A stretch of DNA of 64,000 nucleotides from Anaerolineae bacterium (GTDB lineage Bacteria; Chloroflexota; Anaerolineae; Anaerolineales; Anaerolineaceae): assembly GCA_013314735.1 (NCBI GenBank), contig JABUFD010000002.1, forward strand, positions 124,001 to 188,000, written 5' to 3'. The notes beneath the pieces were generated by a model. The model was not told where the DNA came from and made no database searches. It saw nothing but the letters and a program-made list of their open reading frames with translations. Of this stretch, positions 24,128 through 31,638 are shown piece after piece (position 1 is the first letter of the stretch; the number at the start of each line of letters is the position of its first letter). Both the position numbers and the translations under genes were made by a program.

Positions 24128-25375
24128 TTAGTCCCACGGATGCATAAAATCCGTATTCATAATCGATGGTTCACAATCTCCCCAGGTTAAGTTGCCTGTA
24201 AAAATGATTGGCAACCACGAATTGTATCCATTTATTGTGTATTGATAAGATAGATCTACACGAAGAGATGTTATTACTTCATCTTTATCTGGAAGTATTG
24301 CAGCACCCTGATTAATCCACTGGTAAGTACCTCCTGGATAATCGAATATTGCTGACCCTCCAGGTGAAAGAGTGGCATTATAAATGTTAGTATTAATAGT
24401 ATTCACTCGAACATCGACATTCGAATCATTCCAGATTAATACTTTTCTAACATCAAGGGCGCCTGTGTACTTCGTATAGGAAAACAGTATCCAAATATAT
24501 AGGTCTTTATTTTCATCTCTCCGTTGAATTGACATGACATTGCCAAAGTATTCGCCGATATTAAGAAGGATGCCAAACGGATCTGGGATTGGTTCGGATT
24601 GAACCATACCAACTCCACCTGTTACTATGACAGGCACATAAGGATTATCCACCGGTTCTTCCGGGGAACCATCAAAAAGGATCGGGTTCGATATCGCACC
24701 TGTAAACATTAACAAAATTTCATTAATCACCTTGTCGTTGAAATACCATGAATTTTTCTTTGATTCATTCGCAAGCATAACCATTTGAATGTAAGAATCG
24801 GCATAAACATCGCCATCGATTAATGGATCTTGATCTGTTGGGTTGTTATATTCTTGTCCTAAAGGATCGTTATACCGGACCGGGTTCCACAGCACGTACG
24901 CATATCGGTCCCAATCGCCGGCATTGCCGGGCTGCGGAATCAGGCTGTCCGCCTGGATGAAGTGCCCTAAAACGGGGTCAAACCAGCGTGCGACGTAATA
25001 CGACAAACCTACTTCTTCTTCGTATCTTTGTCCCGTATAGGTATAGTCTGTAGGATTCGTGCCAGTTGTGTTTCTTACCTCGCCGAAGGCGAATGACCTG
25101 CTATCGCAGGTCAAATCGGAGTTTGAGCAAAGCTCAAACTCCACAAAGGCATTGCACAGCAATGCCTCATCGTTATCGGTGATGACGGAGGTGGAATTGA
25201 GGTGGTCGAATGACCGGCGGTAGCCGGTCAAAGGGGAGTTTTCGCAACGCGAAAACTCCATCAAGGCAATACGCAGTATTGACTCGCGCATGGCGAAGCG
25301 CCCCGTCGGGCCGGTGTAGTTTTTCGCATATTTTGCGTAGATTGATTGGGTAAACCCTAATTCTGTGTCATCCAT
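24128..25375 (-). CDS. Orphan Rhs core copy 2 with unknown tip
   Basis: A 415-residue frame: Rhs core at about residues 20-174 ending with hinge NDPLGQ, then a 241-residue tip of no recognised family (NNPTDQDPLIDGDVY, a middle PVIVTGGVGMVQSEPIPDPFG, and a beta-rich end with YNATLSPGGSAIFDYPGG). Tips 2 and 3 both start with a DPL(I/L)DG(D/E) phrase. The frame starts inside the last codons of the preceding TolB-like gene and lacks any signal. Two hairpin triplets interrupt the core. Confidence 0.7.
   Translation of the reverse strand: MDDTELGFTQSIYAKYAKNYTGPTGRFAMRESILRIALMEFSRCENSPLTGYRRSFDHLNSTSVITDNDEALLCNAFVEFELCSNSDLTCDSRSFAFGEVRNTTGTNPTDYTYTGQRYEEEVGLSYYVARWFDPVLGHFIQADSLIPQPGNAGDWDRYAYVLWNPVRYNDPLGQEYNNPTDQDPLIDGDVYADSYIQMVMLANESKKNSWYFNDKVINEILLMFTGAISNPILFDGSPEEPVDNPYVPVIVTGGVGMVQSEPIPDPFGILLNIGEYFGNVMSIQRRDENKDLYIWILFSYTKYTGALDVRKVLIWNDSNVDVRVNTINTNIYNATLSPGGSAIFDYPGGTYQWINQGAAILPDKDEVITSLRVDLSYQYTINGYNSWLPIIFTGNLTWGDCEPSIMNTDFMHPWD
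25095..25167. repeat. Hairpin triplet A in Rhs copy 2
   Basis: GACCTGC-TATC-GCAGGTC, GGAGTTTGAGC stem with AAA loop, AGGCATTGC-ACA-GCAATGCCT. Identical in design to triplet A of copy 4. Confidence 0.9.
25212..25283. repeat. Hairpin triplet B in Rhs copy 2
   Basis: GACCGGC-GGTA-GCCGGTC, the GGAGTTTTCGC stem with AAC loop, and CAATAC-GCA-GTATTG. The loop of hairpin 1 (GGTA) is the reverse complement of that in copy 4 (TACC). Confidence 0.9.
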
Positions 25376-26652
25376 CCGATAGGTACTGTATTCTCTGTAA
25401 TTTTATACGCATTATTCGTAATAAGGTCGATAATCAATGTTGTAATATGGTCATTCATCCAAGAAGATACCACCATTGCATTGCCATCGGGTGACCACAC
25501 TGGAAATGATGGAATGAAATAATCAAGCGCGTATAGGTTTATTTCATTTTTAGATACATTCATAATTGCCAATCTATTATTCGAAATATCTCCATTCATA
25601 CAAGATAACCAAAATGCGATCTTTTTGTCATCAGGCGACCAGTGATAATCGTCTATAAGTATATTCTGTGAACAGGATATTAGGCCATCCAGATCAAGTA
25701 ACTGGATCATTGCACCATTTCTATCTACAACGTACAAATTCTCTCTAACAACATTCTGCTCTGGCATATACTCCATTAAGGTAAATACAAAAGTGTCACC
25801 AGAGTGTGACCATTCAGGTTTTCCACCATAAGGATTGCCTGTGCTTGAAAAGGTTTGAATCAATAGATTTTGTTGAATATCCCATAAAACGATGTTTGCT
25901 CCAGCGTAGCTAGGTTCACTAAGATAAACTACGCGTGACAAATCCGGACTAACGACAGGACTATAATAATCTGCTGCCACGCCTATAGGCACGGCTGTAT
26001 TGGGAAGCTCCAAAGAAAAAGTGGATTTTTCGCCCGTCGAGGCGTTAACTTTACTATATACATCATCGAAACAAAGAACATGGTTTTTATCTAACCACCC
26101 TAAGAAAAACATACAATCGGTCAACTCAAATTGGGTAATAGGTTCCCCTTCATTAAATGTCATGATACCACTTACAAAGGTAGCCTCTGTTACCCGTTTC
26201 GTGAAGAACACCTTGTCGTTATTTGGTGATATTGCATTCCATTTAATTGATGTGTCTGATTCTGACACAATTGGGTATTGAACATCTCCGGAGAGTTCGA
26301 TGGTTACAGCAGAGTTATTATTGACATTATTTAATAACAAAATGCCTTTGAATTTTTCGGGGATTTGCCCATGTTCGTAAATATTCAAGAACTGTCCTGG
26401 ATAATCTAAAGTATTCACTGTTTCTGTGATTGAATATGTAGGCGAGATCTGAATCTCAGTTGTTAACGTTATCGAGGAATTCTGAGGATCTGTTTTTGTT
26501 GGTGTGAGCAAGGGGGTATTATTCGTTGAGATAGTATGCTGTTGGAAATTTTGGCAAGTATAAATAATGAAAACAAAAAGGAAGACCAACAATGTAACGA
26601 AAATTATACCTCTTGCATTTTCAGTAATCGTGAATGAAGCTTTCTTTTTCAT
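25357..26652 (-). CDS. Membrane-anchored TolB-like beta-propeller protein, candidate immunity to Rhs tip 1
   Basis: A 431-residue protein with one N-terminal membrane segment (GIIFVTLLVFLFVFIIYTC) and an exported PD40/TolB-like propeller, shown by repeated blades such as VVSPDLSRVVYLSE, HWSPDDKKIAFWLS and VWSPDGNAMVVSS. Its ATG at 26652 overlaps the stop codon of the Rhs copy 1 gene (ATGA), so the two are translationally coupled. That coupling is what a toxin/immunity pair shows. Protection by an extracytoplasmic propeller is an inference. Confidence 0.7.
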   Translation of the reverse strand: MKKKASFTITENARGIIFVTLLVFLFVFIIYTCQNFQQHTISTNNTPLLTPTKTDPQNSSITLTTEIQISPTYSITETVNTLDYPGQFLNIYEHGQIPEKFKGILLLNNVNNNSAVTIELSGDVQYPIVSESDTSIKWNAISPNNDKVFFTKRVTEATFVSGIMTFNEGEPITQFELTDCMFFLGWLDKNHVLCFDDVYSKVNASTGEKSTFSLELPNTAVPIGVAADYYSPVVSPDLSRVVYLSEPSYAGANIVLWDIQQNLLIQTFSSTGNPYGGKPEWSHSGDTFVFTLMEYMPEQNVVRENLYVVDRNGAMIQLLDLDGLISCSQNILIDDYHWSPDDKKIAFWLSCMNGDISNNRLAIMNVSKNEINLYALDYFIPSFPVWSPDGNAMVVSSWMNDHITTLIIDLITNNAYKITENTVPIGWMTQN

Positions 26653-28532
26653 GGCTTTCCCCAATAGTGAAACCATTGGTAATGAGTCGTGATAAACGAT
26701 ACACCGGATTTGAAGTAAAAATCCGCCAAATTAGTTGAGAAGATTGGATTATTATGGACAATTGGAGTATCACCTAATTGTCTGAAATTACCGATTTTGC
26801 TTTGTGAAATTGTGCAGTAGGTTTCATTACAAAAACCATAAGCATATGGCGCATTTGTATCAAAGGTATCCCATCCGTCAGGTGGATAAAAAAACCTTGG
26901 TGCTAGCATACTTACGTTCTCGTTGTTATAGGCATAATTCCTGCTGTCACCAATAAGATTATCAATTGTCTTTGTGTTGTTAAATAGTTCTGTATGTAGG
27001 CTGGTAGCAGACTGGTGGTGACCACCTAACCAGTTAATAAAAGCAGTTTTGGATTCTGTATGATTGGGGTAACTTCCTTTTACCCATTCTCGATAATTCC
27101 GAACTGCAGCTTCAGAGAAAACCCCAAAAAGCTCGTTGGCATAAGAACGTGTCCCCCAACCATCAAATTCTCTTTCAAAAACTAATTGGATGATTGAATA
27201 CAATGAAATCGGTTGCCCAGTTAACCTTTGAATTTCCATGGCGATTTCAACGATTTTGGTCCCGCTTGATGTTAATCGAACATCTGGATCATAGTAGTAA
27301 TCATTCCAGCGATCAGTATCACAAAAAACACCATCTGGACCACATTCTGGATTATGCCCGCTCGGATCATTGTACCGAACCGGGTTCCACAGCACATACG
27401 CATACCGATCCCAATCGCCGGCATTGCCGGGCTGCGGAATCAATGAATCTGCCTGGATGAAGTGGGCGGTCGCGCTGTCATACCAACGCGCGATGTAATA
27501 CGACAGACCAACTTCTTCCTCGTAGCGTTGGCCCGTATACGTATAATCCGTTGGATTCGTGCCAGTTGTGTTTCTCACCTCGCCAAAGGCAGTATAATCT
27601 GTCCGGCTGATGATATCGCCGTCGTTATCGGTGATGACGGAGGTGGAATTGAGGTGGTCGCTGAACAGCCAGTTCAACACTCCATCCGTCCGCATGGCAA
27701 ACCGCCCGGTGGGACCGGTGTAGTACTTCAGTTCTGTCTCGGTCTGGGTGGTGGTATTCACCTTCAGCTCGTAAATTCCTCCAACATAGTAAGTGGTGAC
27801 GCCGTCGATGATGGATTTCACCATGGTCCCGTCCCCGTCATACACATACTGGATGGTGGTGAAACTGGCCATGCCTGCCACTTCCGCCGTGGGAGAGGAT
27901 TCTGTTGTGACCGTCGGGGTGAAGGTGGCGGAAGGCGTGAGGGTCTCCGTTTCCGTTGGTACCATCTCCTGAGTGGCGGTTGGTGTTGGGGTTGGTGAAG
28001 GTTCCAGCGTTTCGGTCGGGGTTGGCGAAGGTTCCAACGTTTCGGTCGGGGTCAACACCATTGTCGGTGTGAGGGAGGCTTCCAGCGTTTCGGTGGGGGT
28101 GGTTTGCTGGTTGGGGTCAACGGTGGGTTCTTCCGTCGCGGTGGGCGGGATTTCCAGCGTCTCGGTCGGCGTGAACACCAGGGTTGGCGTCGGTGACGGC
28201 AGTTCCGTCTCCGTCAGGGTAGGTTCCGGCGTTTCGGATGGAACCGGCGTGGGAGTGAGTGTTTCCGTCGGGGTGTCGGTGGGTTCCTGCTGCGCAGCTT
28301 CTGGTGTGGTGCGGGAAACCGCCACCAGGCGGTTCTCGTGGTCGTAGGTCAGGTTGTAGGTGTTGTCATCGATCACCCGCTCCACCTGGTTGCCGTTGGC
28401 ATCGTAGCTGTAGGTATTGCCGTCGTAAGCCGTGACCGCATGGGCGTGGTTACCATCCCCATACGTGAAAGCATTCATGGTGGGTTCCGGGTCAGCCGTG
28501 GTGCCTCGTGATTTTTCAGCTAAATTACCCAT
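26649..28532 (-). CDS. Rhs copy 1 with Pro/Thr-rich insert and unknown tip (N-terminally truncated)
   Basis: A 627-residue protein: YD-repeat start (NLAEKS, YGDGNHAHAVTAYDGNTYSYDANGNQ), a Pro/Thr/Glu-rich linker at residues 76-218 built on P-T-E-T-L-E-P-S-P repeats, then Rhs core 228-392 (GPTGRFAMR, DHLNSTSVITDND, TDYTAFGEVR, TGQRYEEEVG, hinge NDPSG), then a 235-residue tip of no recognised family. There is no signal peptide, and the many YD repeats of a normal Rhs protein of more than 1000 residues are missing. The linker splits the YD unit after RLVAVSR. Copy 1 lacks the hairpin triplets. Confidence 0.75.
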   Translation of the reverse strand: MGNLAEKSRGTTADPEPTMNAFTYGDGNHAHAVTAYDGNTYSYDANGNQVERVIDDNTYNLTYDHENRLVAVSRTTPEAAQQEPTDTPTETLTPTPVPSETPEPTLTETELPSPTPTLVFTPTETLEIPPTATEEPTVDPNQQTTPTETLEASLTPTMVLTPTETLEPSPTPTETLEPSPTPTPTATQEMVPTETETLTPSATFTPTVTTESSPTAEVAGMASFTTIQYVYDGDGTMVKSIIDGVTTYYVGGIYELKVNTTTQTETELKYYTGPTGRFAMRTDGVLNWLFSDHLNSTSVITDNDGDIISRTDYTAFGEVRNTTGTNPTDYTYTGQRYEEEVGLSYYIARWYDSATAHFIQADSLIPQPGNAGDWDRYAYVLWNPVRYNDPSGHNPECGPDGVFCDTDRWNDYYYDPDVRLTSSGTKIVEIAMEIQRLTGQPISLYSIIQLVFEREFDGWGTRSYANELFGVFSEAAVRNYREWVKGSYPNHTESKTAFINWLGGHHQSATSLHTELFNNTKTIDNLIGDSRNYAYNNENVSMLAPRFFYPPDGWDTFDTNAPYAYGFCNETYCTISQSKIGNFRQLGDTPIVHNNPIFSTNLADFYFKSGVSFITTHYQWFHYWGKP

Positions 28533-28817
28533 TCACCATAGATCCTTGTGTGTAAAAAGAATTTTTTGACCAGACACTTCCCCCTTTTGGAAGGTTGTGG
28601 AATCAATAGTAAGATTTGATCATTAGAATTCACTCAGATACTATTCAGAATGTAACCAAACCGCACCTCTTTGTCAACTGTGATTAATCACAGTTTTTAC
28701 CGCCCGTGAAAATGATCTGCCGGCAGGGATGGTGTGTGATATGCTATATACACCAACCGGTTCCCGGACATCGTTGATCCGGGCCCGGACACCAGTATGC
28801 ACACGATGGAGCAAGCC
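28533..28817. other. Intergenic stretch between Rhs locus and sugar-kinase gene
   Basis: No gene is visible in these 285 bases. They hold a perfect 20-bp palindrome (28676-28695) and an AT-rich stretch before it; TATGCTATAT near 28740 could be a -10 region for the kinase gene. No continuation of the Rhs N-terminus is found here on the minus strand. Confidence 0.6.
28676..28695. promoter_or_regulatory. Perfect 20-bp palindrome, candidate operator
   Basis: AACTGTGATT/AATCACAGTT, upstream of the BadF-type kinase gene. The TGTGA-N4-TCACA core resembles CRP/FNR-class sites. Which regulator uses it is unknown. Confidence 0.55.
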
Positions 28818-29795
28818 ATGGCACGTTTTGTTTTGGGAATTGACGGCGGGGGGACGCGCACCCGCGCCTGGATCCTGGATGAAACCGGCAGGTTGTGCGG
28901 TTCCGCCCACAGCGGGGCTTCGAATTATGATGACATCGGGATCGAAGCCGCCAGCCGCGAAATCGGCGCGGCGGCAGCGGCGGCGCGGCAGCAGGCCGGG
29001 TTACCGCCACGCCCGTTGGATGCGGCCTTTTTGGGGCTGGGTGGGGTGGCGTCTGCCGCGGACCGGGCGATCCTGAAGCAGATCGCGCTCAGCCTGCAAC
29101 TGGCGCCGGAAGCGATGATCGGGGTGGACCATGACCTGCGGATTGCCCTGGCCGGGGGCCTTTCCGGGCGGCCGGGGATCGTCCAGATCGCGGGGACGGG
29201 CTCTTCCTGCTACGGGCGGAACGCGGCTGGAGAAAGCTGGCGCTCCGGCGGGTGGGGGCCGCTGATCGCGGATGAAGGCAGCGGGTACTGGCTGGGAATC
29301 CAGGCGATGAAGGCGGCCACCCGTGGCTATGACGGGCGTGGACGGGCGACGCCGCTGGTTTCCGCGGTGTTGGCCCACCTGGGGTTGGCGCACATGGATG
29401 AGATCATGTTCCGGGTATATGGACAGGCAATGACACGGGCGGAGATTGCCGCCCTGGCGCCGCTGGTAATCGATGCCGCGCAAGCGGGGGATGAAACCAG
29501 CCTGGCGATCCTCGACGAAGGCGCGCGGGAGATGGCGGATTGCGTGCTGGCGGTCGCCCGGCGGCTGGGCCTGGAAGGCGGCTGTGAACTGGCGCTGACT
29601 GGCGGTGTGTTCCAGGCGGAGCTCACGGCTGCGCGCCTGCGGGCGGCGCTGCAGCGCCTGCTGCCCGGCTGCAGGGTGAGGATGGCTGAACTTCCGCCGG
29701 CTGCGGGGGCGTGCCTGCTGGCGCTGGACCTGCTGGGCATCCAGCTGCCGGCGGCGGTGCTGACGGCGCTACGAAATAACGCCAGCCAACGTTGA
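28818..29795 (+). CDS. BadF/BadG/BcrA/BcrD family ATPase, N-acetylglucosamine-kinase-like
   Basis: A 325-residue ASKHA-fold kinase: phosphate-1 motif GIDGGGTRTRAW, SGASNYDDIG (sugar-binding type), adenosine motif ALTGGVFQAE, and IAGTGSSCYGR. It is nearer to GlcNAc kinase than to the benzoyl-CoA reductase subunits, which have iron-sulfur cysteines missing here. ATG at 28818 is preceded by GGAG at 6 bases. Its convergent neighbours include a phosphomannose isomerase-like gene, fitting amino-sugar or hexose use. Confidence 0.82.
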   Translation: MARFVLGIDGGGTRTRAWILDETGRLCGSAHSGASNYDDIGIEAASREIGAAAAAARQQAGLPPRPLDAAFLGLGGVASAADRAILKQIALSLQLAPEAMIGVDHDLRIALAGGLSGRPGIVQIAGTGSSCYGRNAAGESWRSGGWGPLIADEGSGYWLGIQAMKAATRGYDGRGRATPLVSAVLAHLGLAHMDEIMFRVYGQAMTRAEIAALAPLVIDAAQAGDETSLAILDEGAREMADCVLAVARRLGLEGGCELALTGGVFQAELTAARLRAALQRLLPGCRVRMAELPPAAGACLLALDLLGIQLPAAVLTALRNNASQR

Positions 29796-29810
29796 GCGCT
29801 GCCCGGCCCT

Positions 29811-31601
29811 TTACCGCAGGCGGGCTTTGACCACCTTGCAGGTTTCGCCGCCCTGGTTAACCATGCGGTATTTGCCGAAGGTGGCCGGGATGATGACGGT
29901 TTCGGAATAGCGGATTTCGATGGCGTTGCGTGCATCATGTGCGGCATGCAGCAGGATGGATTCGCCTTCCACCAGGGTAAGGATGTGGAACTTGCCGCGG
30001 GTATCATCCTCGACCGCGTGCTCGAACTCGAGCCGGAAGACCACGTGGAAGAACTCGCGCCGGTCACCGATTAGAAATTCCGTCCAATCCGCACCGGCGC
30101 GGACCGGCAGCGGTGATTGCACCAGGTTCCTGGCGACCCACCCGCTGCGGCGGAAGGGCTTGATCACATGGAAGGCATGTTCGACATGGATCGGGCGCAT
30201 GACACCGTTCAGGTCGGGGCGGAGGTAATCGTAAATTTTGAAGGTGTAGCGGTAGGTGGTGGCGCTGATCTCCAACACCACCAGCCCTTCACCGGAGCCG
30301 TGCACTGTTCCGGGCGGGATCATCAGCAGGTCATGTTTGTGGGCGGGCACCTGGTTCACGTACTGGCTGCCGTCCAGTGGAATCCCCTGCTCATCAGCGA
30401 GACGGGCGGCCTGCTGAAATTGGTCGATGCGGGTTTCCTCGCGCAGCCCCAGTTTCACGGCGGCGCCGGCTTTGGCCTCGACGATGTAATACATTTCCCC
30501 CTGGTGGTAGGTTTCGCCAAACTGCTCGCAGATGTAGGCGGTCGTCGGGTGGACCTGGATCGAGAGGTCGCCGCCGTCCATCGTATCAAGGTAATCGAAG
30601 CGGATGGGGAACTCACCGCCAAAACGCCGCCGCGGGACGCTGCCCATGATGTTGTTGTATTGCAGGTCCAGGAACAGGGTCCACGGCAGCTCGATCAACA
30701 GGTTGTTGAGGTGGATGAGGGCGCTCATTTCGGTGGCGATCACCTCGTAACTCCAGGCGCAGTTGACCCATTCATCGGGCAGGCGGCGGATTTTTTTCAG
30801 CCATTGTCCGCCCCATGGGCCGGGTTCATACATGTACTTCAGGCGGATTGGGCTGTCGGCCAACCCGCGGCACACCTTTTGCAGGGTCGGCGCGGCAAGC
30901 AGCAGCGGCCGGTCGGGGTCATTGCCGTCGATGTAGTAATCTGTATGGGCCAGCACACGGCTGCGGTGCCGGTCGTTGACCGGCATGTCAACGTAATACA
31001 GCTTTTTGGGGCTGATGCTCTGGGTCTTGCCGGAAAGTTGGTTCCATTGCCGGTTGCGTTTCAGGCTCTGTTCGCGGGTCAGGTCGCAGTAGATGGACAC
31101 ATCATAGCGGGAGCGCAGGCTGCCCAGCAGCGCGCCCGTGCCGTAACACACGATCACGGAGAGAGGGGCTTTTTGACCATTGCGCGCCTGGCGCAAGTTG
31201 GCTTTCAATGCGGACAATTGGGCGCTGTCGCAAAATGTGCTTAACCCTTTTTTGTAGAGCCGGCCAAACACCGGATCGGTTCCGAGGTAAGGCTGCAGCA
31301 GGGCATCCATGGCCTCGTCCGCCAGGCGGCATTCCTCCACGTTCCAGCCGGTGAAGCCAACCTGGCGCTGTTCGCACGCTTCCCGCAGCTGGTGCGTGAG
31401 CGTTTGCCAATCGGTTCCGGGGTATCCGTCCATGCCGATCAGGCAGGTGTGCCGGCCGGCGGCAAACACACGGTCAGCTTCGCGCAGCAGCAGGGCGGTG
31501 ATCCCGTCCCAGCCTTCCAGCATCACATCTTCCGGCGCCAGCGGGACCGACGGGCGGTTGAGCATGTGGTCTTCGATATGATTTGCTCTACCCGGTGTCA
31601 T
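29811..31601 (-). CDS. Fusion: P-loop kinase-like N-terminus with class I mannose-6-phosphate isomerase
   Basis: A 596-residue protein. About residues 20-215 resemble a nucleoside/uridine-kinase-like domain (TCLIGMDGYPGTDW, VIVCYGTGALLG, YDVSIYCDLTREQSLKRN), but the glycine loop is not a standard Walker A. The C-terminal 380 residues are a class I phosphomannose isomerase: FPIRFDYLDTMDGGDLSIQVHP and GETYHQGEMYYIVEA with metal-ligand His/Glu, and MIPPGTVHGSGEGLVVLEIS. The start is ATG at 31601 behind AGGAC; further upstream codons overlap the previous gene. Confidence 0.72.
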   Translation of the reverse strand: MTPGRANHIEDHMLNRPSVPLAPEDVMLEGWDGITALLLREADRVFAAGRHTCLIGMDGYPGTDWQTLTHQLREACEQRQVGFTGWNVEECRLADEAMDALLQPYLGTDPVFGRLYKKGLSTFCDSAQLSALKANLRQARNGQKAPLSVIVCYGTGALLGSLRSRYDVSIYCDLTREQSLKRNRQWNQLSGKTQSISPKKLYYVDMPVNDRHRSRVLAHTDYYIDGNDPDRPLLLAAPTLQKVCRGLADSPIRLKYMYEPGPWGGQWLKKIRRLPDEWVNCAWSYEVIATEMSALIHLNNLLIELPWTLFLDLQYNNIMGSVPRRRFGGEFPIRFDYLDTMDGGDLSIQVHPTTAYICEQFGETYHQGEMYYIVEAKAGAAVKLGLREETRIDQFQQAARLADEQGIPLDGSQYVNQVPAHKHDLLMIPPGTVHGSGEGLVVLEISATTYRYTFKIYDYLRPDLNGVMRPIHVEHAFHVIKPFRRSGWVARNLVQSPLPVRAGADWTEFLIGDRREFFHVVFRLEFEHAVEDDTRGKFHILTLVEGESILLHAAHDARNAIEIRYSETVIIPATFGKYRMVNQGGETCKVVKARLR

Positions 31602-31638
31602 ACGGACCGTCCTGTGGGGAGAATCGGGGAGGGGGGCA

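Noticed and set aside
27960-28340. The repeats at 27.9-28.3 kb as a CRISPR array
   Set aside because: Units are continuous, without unique spacers of constant length, and stay in frame encoding Pro/Thr-rich protein.
20246-28532. The Rhs region as an insertion sequence or transposon
   Set aside because: No transposase, no terminal inverted repeats or target duplication around the copies; the repeated unit is the Rhs core itself.
30117-31244. 375-codon plus-strand frame opposite the phosphomannose isomerase fusion
   Set aside because: Antisense shadow; the minus strand carries clear ManA motifs over the same bases.
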